From an uncultured Rubritalea sp. (lineage in GTDB: Bacteria; Verrucomicrobiota; Verrucomicrobiia; Verrucomicrobiales; Akkermansiaceae): 45,442 bases of DNA. Positions 26,561-36,157 of the stretch are shown here, piece after piece. Made by a program: the position numbers and the translations under genes. The notes under the pieces are model-generated. The model was given only the letters and a program-made list of their open reading frames with translations, was not told the DNA's origin and did not search any database. Where the stretch lies: contig CALJOJ010000001.1 in assembly GCA_937981665.1 (NCBI GenBank), positions 1-45,442 on the forward strand, read 5' to 3'. The first letter of the stretch is position 1. Every line of letters starts with the position of its first letter.

Positions 26561-28186
26561 CTAAGCAACAGCTGATCCGTCATCGAAGGAAACTAATCTC
26601 TGCAGAATAATCATAAGGCGGTCTAAAACAAAACCAATGATACCTACTACGAAACATGCCAGAATAATGTTAGCAAATGATGCTGATGATCCATTCTGAA
26701 ACTCATCCCATACAAACTTACCAAGACCATCAGAAGTAGAAAGCGCCTCTGCAGCAATGAGAACCATCCAGCCTACACCGAGTGATATTCTAAGCCCAGC
26801 AAACATCAGTGGTAGAGACGAAGGAATAATGATCTTAAAGAGACGTGACCAGAATCCCAGACGAAGCACCTTCGCCACATTGAGGTGGTCTTTATCAATC
26901 GCAGAAACCCCTAGCGCTGTATTCACCAATGCAGGCCATAGAGCACACATCGCTACTGTACATGCTGAGAAAATCATCGCGGGATCAGTCCGTAGAAAAG
27001 CCAGCGGATTGCTAGGACTATTCATGAACATGAACAATGGATGAGTTTCTGGATCTGGGAAAAACGCTCCAATAACAATCTGAAAAATAAGTAACCAAAC
27101 CACTGGTGACACTGGACGGAAAATAGAAATGATCGGCGTCAAACACGCCATCACCACTCTATTAAGACCACACATAATACCTATAGGAATAGCAACAAAT
27201 GCTGCAATAAGGAACCCCACAAACACAGTAGCTACAGAACGCTTAGTCTGGTAAAAAATAGTAGCCGCTGGTGGATACTTCTGCTCCGCCGTAGACTCTG
27301 CCGCTTCACTACTAGACACTACTGCTTTGGCTTGCTTCACTGCTTCAGCTGGAGTCGTAGCTGCCGCTAGTGCAGCGATTGCAGTATCGGACTTTTCAAT
27401 TAACCCCGCTATCTTTTGTTCTTTATTCCCTTTTGTTAGATAATCAATACGCTTCTTATAGTGTAACACCTCGTCTTCCATTTTGTTCGCAGCGAGTTGT
27501 GCCTCCTTCAGCCTCTTCGGTGGATTATCGCGGATCTCATTGAGTTCATCGCCAATCAGCTTTGACTTCGCCTTCTCCTCATCTACTGCTTCTTTATGCT
27601 TTTTTATCAAAGCCACTAGAGAATCTGGTGTCACTTGACCCGCCATCAGCTTCTCAGCATGAGCTATAGCCTCAGCTTCACGCTCAGCCTTAGCCTGCTT
27701 TATCTCAGCCTTGAGCGCATCTTTGCGTGCATTCACTGGAGCGAGCTTTGCATCGGTCTCCACTTTCACCTCTTCTGTCACTCGCATAGACTCTTGCTGT
27801 AAAAAACTGGCTTTTTCCTCAAGCTTCACTATCTCAGATTTCACAAAGAGAATCTCCTCCTTACGCTTATCTCCATCCAGTGAAAATGCCGTTTTCTTCT
27901 CCTCCTCACGTTCGGAAAAACGATAGTTATCATTAGCCACATTCCACACCTCAATCGGTGTAGGAACTTCTCCTGACTTTGTCTTATGACGAGGTCCTAG
28001 AAAATTCCAAGCCCAGATACAAATGAAACAAAAGATAATAGGCAACACCATATACTTCACAATGTCCCTCACCTGCTTCTGCGGCTCTTCATTATAGAGC
28101 AGGCGTATTACTGGATCAAATACTTTGAAGCCAGAGACATCGATCAGCTTCAACAGTGGGTACTTTATTTTAGAGAAAAATTTCAT
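26561..28186 (-). CDS. Nitrate-type ABC transporter permease (NrtB-like) with coiled-coil insertion
   Basis: The 541-residue protein is about twice the usual NrtB length. Residues 45-63 form a first membrane helix and [10 protein letters not shown] (75-84) matches the NrtB linker. Residues about 92-300 are then a highly charged Lys/Glu/Ala-rich, predicted coiled-coil region. From about 312 the standard permease resumes: [35 protein letters not shown], then the EAA-like [20 protein letters not shown] and [19 protein letters not shown]. If residues 1-44 are inside, the coiled coil lies in the periplasm and might touch the binding protein. The permease domain is intact, so the gene is probably functional. 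The insert has no match that I recognise. Confidence 0.87.
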   Translation of the reverse strand: MKFFSKIKYPLLKLIDVSGFKVFDPVIRLLYNEEPQKQVRDIVKYMVLPIIFCFICIWAWNFLGPRHKTKSGEVPTPIEVWNVANDNYRFSEREEEKKTAFSLDGDKRKEEILFVKSEIVKLEEKASFLQQESMRVTEEVKVETDAKLAPVNARKDALKAEIKQAKAEREAEAIAHAEKLMAGQVTPDSLVALIKKHKEAVDEEKAKSKLIGDELNEIRDNPPKRLKEAQLAANKMEDEVLHYKKRIDYLTKGNKEQKIAGLIEKSDTAIAALAAATTPAEAVKQAKAVVSSSEAAESTAEQKYPPAATIFYQTKRSVATVFVGFLIAAFVAIPIGIMCGLNRVVMACLTPIISIFRPVSPVVWLLIFQIVIGAFFPDPETHPLFMFMNSPSNPLAFLRTDPAMIFSACTVAMCALWPALVNTALGVSAIDKDHLNVAKVLRLGFWSRLFKIIIPSSLPLMFAGLRISLGVGWMVLIAAEALSTSDGLGKFVWDEFQNGSSASFANIILACFVVGIIGFVLDRLMIILQRLVSFDDGSAVA

Positions 28187-28304
28187 AGTCTTATATATAT
28201 AATAAAGCAGTTAAAGCAATACCCAGACCAACACACCCTTAATCTCATTCATGCGATCCATGAATATATAAAATAATCTAGCTAACCTTCCCCAATCAAC
28301 ACCT

Positions 28305-28338
28305 AAAAAAGAGGTCTCACCCTATAGGTGAGACCTCT
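28305..28338 (-). terminator. Intercistronic hairpin/terminator between binding-protein and permease genes
   Basis: A perfect 12-bp inverted repeat (AGAGGTCTCACC, five-base loop CTATA, GGTGAGACCTCT; 28310-28338) has six A residues on its downstream (low-coordinate) side, giving a U tract in the minus transcript. It lies 32 bases after the binding-protein stop and about 120 bases before the permease start. Partial read-through would make more binding protein than membrane components. Confidence 0.85.
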
Positions 28339-28369
28339 ACACATACATACAATTCTTATTGCTGATTAA

Positions 28370-29739
<1,370 letters not shown>

Positions 29740-29743
<4 letters not shown>

Positions 29744-30149
29744 AAATTTATTTTTGTTACAATCAAATCTTCTATGAGCATCATGCATACCACTTTATAT
29801 GAACGTTCTTCATTCATCACATGAACAACTCTAAATAAAAAAACTTCCGGGAGACTATCCACTCTAACAAACAAAGCTGTTAGATAGTCAAATACTTGGT
29901 CTAACTCATCCTTCTCTAATGACTCTAAGATATCTTTATCAGAAATATACTCATGCACTCCATCAGACGTCATCAAGAACACATCACCTTTCTCAGTAGC
30001 TAGCTCCTTATAGTCCACCTTGGAATTCAGGTTTAGCCCATCGCTCTATTCAGATAGGTCACATCTGCTGACATCTTACTACGATGATCTCGGGGCAACA
30101 CCTCCACCACACCATCACGGATCAAGGTGATGCGTGTATCGCCATCCAT
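29740..30149 (-). pseudogene. Remnant of a PP2C-type protein phosphatase (frameshifted, truncated)
   Basis: Two adjacent minus-strand frames carry consecutive PP2C motifs. Frame one (30149-30033) reads MDGDTRITLIRDGVVEVL, then DHRSK and TYLNRAMG, then stops. Frame two begins within the same GGG run (30039-30037) and reads GLNLNSKVDYKELATEKGDV, then MTSDGVHEYI and ALFVRVDSLPE. A single missing base in GGG would join them. The N-terminal half of the phosphatase is gone and so is any kinase domain beyond SLPE; the frame ends in unrelated residues. The layout fits the fused PP2C-kinase proteins next to nitrate genes elsewhere. If the gap is a sequencing error the fragment is still truncated. Confidence 0.75.
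29778..29792 (-). promoter_or_regulatory. Possible sigma-54 (-24/-12) promoter of the transporter operon
   Basis: On the minus strand TGGTATGCATGATGC keeps the essential GG-N10-GC of sigma-54 promoters and has partial consensus. It lies 35 bases upstream of the binding-protein ATG, which would place transcription start about 23 bases before it. Nitrogen-regulated transporters often use sigma-54, but this is a weak by-eye match and no enhancer site was found. Confidence 0.22.
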
Positions 30150-30193
30150 GAGAATTACTCAAGGAATTAAGGTTATAAGAACCATTAATATGA

Positions 30194-31243
30194 TTAATAA
30201 TTTTTCAGCCCAGCCGTCTCATCGAGGCCGAACATGATATTATAACACTGGATCGCCTGCCCGCCTGCTCCCTTACCGAGATTATCCTCAGCACTCATCA
30301 AGATCAGTCTACCAGTACGCGCATCATAGTCCCAACCGATGTCAATATGGTTCGTGCGGGTCACATTCTTCGTATCAGCAGGCTTCCCCTTCCCCAGTAA
30401 CCTAACAAAATATGACTCGCCATAAGCCTCCTTGAAAATAACATCCACCTTCTCAAGATCCGCTTCCGTGCCAGTATATTTTGCAGACGTAGTACTACAT
30501 ATCCCATTATGAGTAGGGATCAGATGCGGAGTGAATGACATCATCACCTTCTCACCAGCCGCGATGCTTAGCTCCTGCTCTATCTCAGATAAATGTCTGT
30601 GTTTCGGCACTGAATACGCGCGCGCACTTTCATTCGCCTCACAGTAGGAGAACATCACATTCCCCGTCTTGCCAGCACCACTCACCCCACTCATCGAGCA
30701 AGTCACGATGCTCTGCGGGTCGATCAACTTCGCCTCTAACATAGGCAGTAATGGCAAGCTCACACTCGTAGGATAGCAACCAGGTGAGGCCACTAATCTA
30801 GCCTTCGCTATCTCCTCAGCTCTCACCTCAGGGAAGCCATACACAGCCTCCTTTAGTAACTCTTGCGCAGGATGCACCGTACCGTAAAATTCTTCATAAA
30901 CATCCACATCATTCAGACGGAAGTCCGCACTCAGATCTATCACCTTGATACCTAGCTCTAACAGCGCGATCGTATACTCAGCCGCCACACCGTGAGGTAG
31001 GGCAAGAAATGCTACCTCAGCACCACTCGCCGCGATAGTCTTCGCATCCGGCTCACTAAATGCCAGCTCAGATCCAGCCGCCGCTCTATAGCGAGGAAAC
31101 ACCTTAGACAATGCCTGCCCAGCGTACTGACGCGAAGTCACACAGCAGAGCTCAGCATTCGGATGCATCAGCAACAAACGTAGTAATTCCATACCCGTAT
31201 AGCCACTCGCTCCCACTACTGCCGTCTTGATCATCTTGTTCAT
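30194..31243 (-). CDS. argC: N-acetyl-gamma-glutamyl-phosphate reductase
   Basis: The product (about 349 residues from ATG at 31243) starts IKTAVVGASGYTGMELLRLL, the NADP-binding loop. The catalytic Cys is in VASPGCYPTSVSLPL and the active-site His in VPKHRHLSEIEQEL. LADLSADFRL-type sequence (VIDLSADFRL) is also present. It performs the third step of arginine biosynthesis, reducing N-acetylglutamyl phosphate to the semialdehyde. A longer frame to 31279 adds twelve untypical residues. ATG at 31234 has a Shine-Dalgarno-like AGGGG about nine bases upstream, so the true start may be 31234. No other arg gene is adjacent. Confidence 0.93.
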   Translation of the reverse strand: MNKMIKTAVVGASGYTGMELLRLLLMHPNAELCCVTSRQYAGQALSKVFPRYRAAAGSELAFSEPDAKTIAASGAEVAFLALPHGVAAEYTIALLELGIKVIDLSADFRLNDVDVYEEFYGTVHPAQELLKEAVYGFPEVRAEEIAKARLVASPGCYPTSVSLPLLPMLEAKLIDPQSIVTCSMSGVSGAGKTGNVMFSYCEANESARAYSVPKHRHLSEIEQELSIAAGEKVMMSFTPHLIPTHNGICSTTSAKYTGTEADLEKVDVIFKEAYGESYFVRLLGKGKPADTKNVTRTNHIDIGWDYDARTGRLILMSAEDNLGKGAGGQAIQCYNIMFGLDETAGLKNY

Positions 31244-31331
31244 ACCCCTAGAGAAAGCAGGAAAATTCAAACTTGCCAATAACCAAGTCCATCATAAAGT
31301 CTCAGCAACAAAAGTGAGCACATCATTTATA

Positions 31332-31408
31332 CGGGACTTGGCGCAGTTTGGTAGCGCGTTGCACTGGGGGTGCAGAGGTCGCAGGTTCGAATCCTGTAGT
31401 CCCGACCA
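31332..31408 (+). tRNA. tRNA-Pro (anticodon GGG)
   Basis: A 77-base cloverleaf with encoded CCA is visible. The acceptor stem CGGGACT pairs with AGTCCCG, the D arm GCGC with GCGC, the anticodon stem TTGCA with TGCAG, and the loop CTGGGGG carries anticodon GGG (Pro, codon CCC). The T arm has GCAGG, TTCGAAT loop and CCTGT. The discriminator base is A, as in bacterial tRNA-Pro. It lies in the gap between argC and the iorA-like gene. Confidence 0.95.
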
Positions 31409-31450
31409 TTTTTGATCGACGGATGTTCTAACCGTCGTAGAGTGTGGAGT

Positions 31451-31906
31451 ATGGCTATGCATACGATCAATGTGAATGGAAAATCTGAGACCGTGGATGT
31501 CACCTCTGACACTCCGCTTCTCTGGGTACTGCGTGATACTCTAGGCTACACAGGGACAAAATTTGGATGCGGCAAAGGCCTCTGTGGTGCTTGCACTGTG
31601 CACCTTGATGGTCAGGCCGTGCGCTCGTGTAGTATGCCTATTTCCTCACTAGAGGGGCAATCTATCACCACTATCGAAGGGCTCGCTGATAATGGCAAAC
31701 TCACTCCTCTTCAGGAAATCTGGTGCGAGCAAGACGTCGCCCAGTGCGGATACTGCCAAGGTGGACAGATCATGTCGGCCACTGCGCTACTGAATAAAAC
31801 TGAGAAGCCGAGTGAGCATGAAATAGAATCCGCGATGGCCGGTAACCTCTGCCGCTGTGCTACCTACTCACGCATCAAAAAAGCAATCATAACCGCCGCA
31901 ACATAA
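31451..31906 (+). CDS. [2Fe-2S] subunit of a molybdenum hydroxylase (IorA-like)
   Basis: From ATG at 31451 the product has 151 residues. It contains a plant-type ferredoxin motif, [19 protein letters not shown], with a distal Cys in SCSMP. A C-terminal helical domain holds the second cluster, [16 protein letters not shown] and [11 protein letters not shown]. It is the electron-transfer subunit of isoquinoline 1-oxidoreductase/aldehyde oxidase type enzymes. The start of iorB overlaps its stop by one base (TAATG). ATG at 31457 has a better GGAG spacing and is equally possible. No FAD subunit gene is present. Confidence 0.92.
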   Translation: MAMHTINVNGKSETVDVTSDTPLLWVLRDTLGYTGTKFGCGKGLCGACTVHLDGQAVRSCSMPISSLEGQSITTIEGLADNGKLTPLQEIWCEQDVAQCGYCQGGQIMSATALLNKTEKPSEHEIESAMAGNLCRCATYSRIKKAIITAAT

Positions 31907-34062
31907 TGAAAGCTACCAACCGGAGAGATTTTTTCAAGCTCACTGTACTCGCTACTGGTGGATTCATGCTCAAAGCGCAAACTAAAGCGGCTGACACCAA
32001 GAAAGCAACGGAATCATTTATCCCTCATCCATTTATAGAGATCACTAGTGACGGTAAGATCACTCTCACATCCCACATACCTGAGATAGGCCAAGGCATC
32101 AAAACTTCACTACCGATGCTCATTGCAGAAGAGCTCGAGGTTGACTGGGAGCAAGTAAATATTATTTCTCAAGTAGTCAACGAAGACATCTTCGGCAGAC
32201 AAACCGCTGGTGGGAGTCAATCCACCGCAATGAATTACCAACGCCTCAGACAGCTCGGAGCCGCTACCAAGCAGATGCTCATCCAAGCAGCAGCCAATAA
32301 GTGGAGCGTCCCTACTAGCGAATGCACAGCTACGGCAGGAACGATCATCCACACAACCAGTAAGAAATCAATCACCTACGCCGAACTAGCTGCTGATGCC
32401 AGCTCGCTCGCAGCTCCACATCCTAAATCTGTCATCCTCAAGGATGCTAAAGATTTCAAGCTACTCGGGACGCGCATCTCTGGAGTGGATAATGACAAGG
32501 TGGTCAAAGGCGACCCGTTGTTCGGCATCGACCAAGTACAGCCAAGCATGAAATACGCAGCCTTCCTACGTTGCCCATCATTTACCGGTGAAGTCAAAAG
32601 CGCTAATCTAGATGAAATCAAAAAGATGCCAGGCGTGAGCCATGCCTTTATTCTAAAAAGCGCACCGCTTCCCACTGGTGGCGTCTTTGGTGGCGTAGCT
32701 GTCATCGCTGACTCCACATGGAATGCGTGGAAGGCAAAAGACGCACTCAAAGTAGAATGGGACCAGCAAGATACTGCCGAGCATGACTCTGATCAGTACG
32801 AAAAAATAGCTCAAGAAGCCATCGATAATCCTAAAGATAAAGGCACAGGCACGAGCAAACAAACAAAACAAGGCGATGCCAACTCTATAGAATCCATCTA
32901 TCATTATCCCCTGTTAGCACACAATACCATGGAACCACAAAACTGCACCGCACTCTATGAGGCAGGAAAGTTTGAGTTCTGGGCACCTACCCAGTCACCA
33001 GGCCGTGCAATCAGCGCGCTCAACGAAATTTACAAAACTAAGCCTGAGCAAGTTCGAGTAAATGTCACCCGTAGTGGCGGTGGCTTCGGGAGACGTATTA
33101 ATAGTGACTTCATGATGGAGGCCGCCGCCATCGCTAGAGAAATAGAAGGTACACCAGTGAAGCTCACATGGACACGCGAGCAAGATATCCAACAAGACTA
33201 CTACCGTAATGCATGCTGGCATCATCTCCAAGGTACTCTTGATCCAGCCGGAAACATCTCCTCATTTTCCGATCACGTGGTAGCACTCGGAACTAACCAT
33301 AAATCCGCCGGTATCGGAGGTAAGTTAAGCAAGAAAGTATTCCCGCTCGTATTCTTGCCGCAGGCTAAAATTTCACACACCGTGATTCCTACCAACATCC
33401 CCTTCGGATGGTGGAGAGCACCTGGCTCTAACGGGCACGCATTCGCACTCCAATGCTTCACAGATGAACTCGCGCACAAGGCTGATAAAGATCCAGTAGC
33501 CTTCAGAAAAGAAATCCTCAATAGCAACGCTAAAGTGAGAGGCTATGATGCCAAGCGCATGCTCGGAGCTCTCGAAGCGGCAACTAAGAAAGCAGGCTGG
33601 GGTAAAACGCTTCCAAAAGGCTCCGCCCAAGGTGTCGCCTTCTACTACAGTCATAGAGGATACGTCGCAGTCGTCGCAGAAGTCACCGTTACCAATGACG
33701 GAAAAGTCAAAGTCGACAAACTAACAGCGGCTGTAAATGTGGGTCCTATTGTGAACCTAAGCGGTGCAGAAAACCAGGTCCAAGGCTCCATGTTAGATGG
33801 TCTCAGTGCCGCTCTCTATCAGAAAATTGAACTCGTTGACGGTGTGGTGAAAAACTCTAACTTCGATGATTACCCAGCACTCAGAATGCCAGATGTAGGC
33901 GAGGTAGAAGTCGTCTTCGTGGAGTCAAAGGCAGCGCCTACAGGACTCGGAGAGCCAGCACTGCCGCCCGCTATTCCTGCCGTCTGTAACGCCATCTTCT
34001 CAGCTACAGGAAAGCGTGTCCGCACACTTCCTATCAGCGATCACGATCTCTCATGGACATAA
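31906..34062 (+). CDS. Molybdopterin-binding catalytic subunit of aldehyde oxidase/isoquinoline oxidoreductase type (IorB-like)
   Basis: The 718-residue protein begins with a Tat signal (NRRDFFKLTVLATGGFML), so the folded heterodimer is exported to the periplasm. Domain landmarks are TSHIPEIGQGIKTSLPMLIA, QTAGGSQSTAMNYQ, HNTMEPQNCTALYEAG, GGGFGRRINSDFMMEAAAIA and a C-terminal GLGEPALPPAIPAVCNAI with the conserved catalytic Glu. It would hydroxylate a heteroaromatic or aldehyde substrate using a molybdenum cytosine dinucleotide cofactor. The substrate cannot be named. Electrons leave via the [2Fe-2S] subunit, probably to a cytochrome because no FAD subunit is encoded. Confidence 0.92.
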   Translation: MKATNRRDFFKLTVLATGGFMLKAQTKAADTKKATESFIPHPFIEITSDGKITLTSHIPEIGQGIKTSLPMLIAEELEVDWEQVNIISQVVNEDIFGRQTAGGSQSTAMNYQRLRQLGAATKQMLIQAAANKWSVPTSECTATAGTIIHTTSKKSITYAELAADASSLAAPHPKSVILKDAKDFKLLGTRISGVDNDKVVKGDPLFGIDQVQPSMKYAAFLRCPSFTGEVKSANLDEIKKMPGVSHAFILKSAPLPTGGVFGGVAVIADSTWNAWKAKDALKVEWDQQDTAEHDSDQYEKIAQEAIDNPKDKGTGTSKQTKQGDANSIESIYHYPLLAHNTMEPQNCTALYEAGKFEFWAPTQSPGRAISALNEIYKTKPEQVRVNVTRSGGGFGRRINSDFMMEAAAIAREIEGTPVKLTWTREQDIQQDYYRNACWHHLQGTLDPAGNISSFSDHVVALGTNHKSAGIGGKLSKKVFPLVFLPQAKISHTVIPTNIPFGWWRAPGSNGHAFALQCFTDELAHKADKDPVAFRKEILNSNAKVRGYDAKRMLGALEAATKKAGWGKTLPKGSAQGVAFYYSHRGYVAVVAEVTVTNDGKVKVDKLTAAVNVGPIVNLSGAENQVQGSMLDGLSAALYQKIELVDGVVKNSNFDDYPALRMPDVGEVEVVFVESKAAPTGLGEPALPPAIPAVCNAIFSATGKRVRTLPISDHDLSWT

Positions 34063-35018
34063 GCAGCCACAGCGGTAGTAGTAGTAGTGACTGGCACCAC
34101 CTCAGGGCATTCATCACCCTGCATATAAACCAAGACCTAGCTCTCGCCACCATCATCGCAGTTGAAGGCTCAAGCTATCGTAAGCCTGGAGCTCGGCTGT
34201 TAGTGACCACTGCAGGTCACTACGCAGGATCACTCAGTGGAGGCTGTCTTGAGAACGGCATTGCCAAACTAGCTAAACAAGTTCTTAAGGATGGAAATGT
34301 CCGCACCGAGAACATCGACACCAAACCGCATTTCGGATGCCCAGGTATCCTCACTATCCGCATAGAAAAAATCTCTGCAGGCGGGCTATTAGATGTAGTG
34401 CTTCACAAGTTAGATCAACGAGAAGTTTTTCATCTAACAACAAGCCCTGAAGGAACTCAGATAGGTAAATCTAACAAGCCAGAGCACTTCACAGAAGCCA
34501 TACCTCCCAGACCAAGAATCATTGTGGTAGGCTGGACATCTGACCAAGACCCACTATTCCAAATAGCTTCTGTCCTCGATTGGGAATGTATCCGCGTAGT
34601 CAAAGACGATAAGATAGCCGCTGCTACAGCAGTCATCGCTAATGAGAAAATTATCGCCTGCACAGGTAATGACTTAAGCACGACCTTCCCCCCAGAGCCG
34701 CATACAGCAGTGCTCATCATGAGCCACCACATGGCTACCGACCTCGCCTTTCTCGCAAGCGCTGCTATAGCTAACTACCCGTACATCGGTCTCTTAGGCT
34801 CCAGACGCAGACGCGAAAAACTACTCGCCGAGCTAGGTGAGCAAGGTCTGTTAGAACAACTCGGCTGGACAGAACATTTTCACGCCCCTGTAGGACTCGA
34901 CATTGGAGCTGCTCACCCCTCCACCATCGCGCTCTCTATCTTAGCTGAGATCCAAGCCGTCTTCACCAAGACCTCTGGCCTACCGATGAGCCAAACGTGT
35001 AATATAAATAGGCAGTAG
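34053..35018 (+). CDS. XdhC/CoxI-family molybdoenzyme maturation factor
   Basis: The 321-residue protein has the two-part XdhC layout: an N-terminal LALATIIAVEGSSYRKPGAR, SLSGGCLENGIAK and FGCPGILTIRI (Mo cofactor-binding region), then a Rossmann-like C-terminal half with PRIIVVGWTSDQDPLFQIA, VLIMSHHMATDLAFL and YIGLLGSRRRREKLLAE. XdhC proteins bind and sulfurate the molybdenum cofactor and pass it to hydroxylases such as the one encoded upstream. The gene overlaps iorB by 10 bases, so translation is coupled. Confidence 0.9.
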   Translation: MDISSHSGSSSSDWHHLRAFITLHINQDLALATIIAVEGSSYRKPGARLLVTTAGHYAGSLSGGCLENGIAKLAKQVLKDGNVRTENIDTKPHFGCPGILTIRIEKISAGGLLDVVLHKLDQREVFHLTTSPEGTQIGKSNKPEHFTEAIPPRPRIIVVGWTSDQDPLFQIASVLDWECIRVVKDDKIAAATAVIANEKIIACTGNDLSTTFPPEPHTAVLIMSHHMATDLAFLASAAIANYPYIGLLGSRRRREKLLAELGEQGLLEQLGWTEHFHAPVGLDIGAAHPSTIALSILAEIQAVFTKTSGLPMSQTCNINRQ

Positions 35019-35022
35019 AAAC

Positions 35023-35628
35023 ATGTCAGAAAAGATCCACACCACAGCGGCCATCATCTTAGCAGCTGGAAAAGCCTCTCGTTACGGTAGTTCGAAACAA
35101 CTACTCCAGTTAAATGGTAAAACACTATTAGAACACAGCATCTCCAACGCCATAAAAATTGGTTGCGCTCCCATCCTCGTCGTCTCAGGTGCTTATCATA
35201 AGGAAATAGCAGAGCTATCCCTACCCGCCTCAGTCACTCTCATTTATAATCCAGACTGGGAACTAGGTATGGGAAATTCACTCGCCTGCGGGGCTAAACT
35301 GTTAGACCAAGAGAGCATCAGCTCACTCATCATCATACTCGCTGACCAGCCTGCAGTCACCCCTGATACCTTACAGCGACTCACCGCTGCATTCCAACCT
35401 ATAGAGACTAGCATCGTCCTCAGTAAAAATGCCAATAGCACAGGCCCTCCCGCCCTCTTCAGCTCATCTCACCTCCCCGCCCTCTGTGAACTCACCCATG
35501 ACGAAGGCGCAAAAACCATCGTTTCCCAATACCCTGACCAAACCACATTGATCGATACGCCAGAATCAGCTTGGGACATAGACACCCAAGAAATTTGGCA
35601 AAAGTTTTGCGAGTTTTCCAAAGTCTAA
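35023..35628 (+). CDS. MobA/MocA-like molybdenum cofactor nucleotidyltransferase
   Basis: The 201-residue protein shows AAIILAAGKASRYGSSKQLL (NTP-binding loop with conserved Lys), YNPDWELGMGNSLACG and IIILADQPAVTPDTLQRL, the MocA/YgfJ group. MocA attaches CMP to molybdopterin to make molybdenum cytosine dinucleotide, the cofactor used by the hydroxylase family encoded in the same operon. It starts four bases after the xdhC-like stop, so it is the fourth operon member. Cytidyl rather than guanylyl transfer is inferred from the partner enzyme. Confidence 0.87.
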   Translation: MSEKIHTTAAIILAAGKASRYGSSKQLLQLNGKTLLEHSISNAIKIGCAPILVVSGAYHKEIAELSLPASVTLIYNPDWELGMGNSLACGAKLLDQESISSLIIILADQPAVTPDTLQRLTAAFQPIETSIVLSKNANSTGPPALFSSSHLPALCELTHDEGAKTIVSQYPDQTTLIDTPESAWDIDTQEIWQKFCEFSKV

Positions 35629-35634
35629 CAGTTT

Positions 35635-35991
35635 TTACTCAGCTTGTAACCGCTCCATAAACTTACGTAGTGAGATAACAGTCACATCATTCCCTACTGG
35701 GAACTCATCATCTGCTGCTAAGTAACTGTCAGGTAATCCTCCACGTAACCAAAGCCTTTGACGTAGATCTTCTTGCTCGCCAATTTCTAACACATTGAAG
35801 CCGCCCATCTCAGTGTAGCGAATACGCCCAGCGAGACTTTCTGATGACTGCCTCATCAGATCCATCGAAGCAGAACTTAATAGTAAGAACTGACCAGCTT
35901 TGTGACCCGCCTGTCTATTCTCATCGATCACTCCACGCAACGCCATGAACAACTCAGGTGCACGCTGAATCTCATCAAGATTTCTTATCAT
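35635..35991 (-). pseudogene. Remnant of an AAA/DUF4143-type ATPase
   Basis: A 118-codon frame matches the middle of a prokaryotic AAA ATPase of DUF4143 type: LDEIQRAPELFMALRGVIDE (Walker B with catalytic Glu), GQFLLLSSASMDLMRQSSES, LAGRIRYTEM and LWLRGGLPDSYLAADDE. The Walker A N-terminal part is absent upstream (the frame runs into unrelated sequence), and the DUF4143 C-terminal domain is replaced by 24 residues of low similarity. Family members are about 380-400 residues, so this is a decayed gene. It is convergent with the mocA-like gene and six bases from its stop. Confidence 0.78.
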
Positions 35992-36157
35992 TTCACTCCA
36001 GAAAATTCTATTTTCCCGCCCCGAAGTACTTAAACTAGATTAAGTATCACCCCGCTAAGGCAACTAAACTCAATTTCATAAAAAAAATACACAGGCTAGA
36101 CTTTACAAAGCCTCTCTAAATAGGCATATACCAACAAATTTACCGCGCTCTATCATC

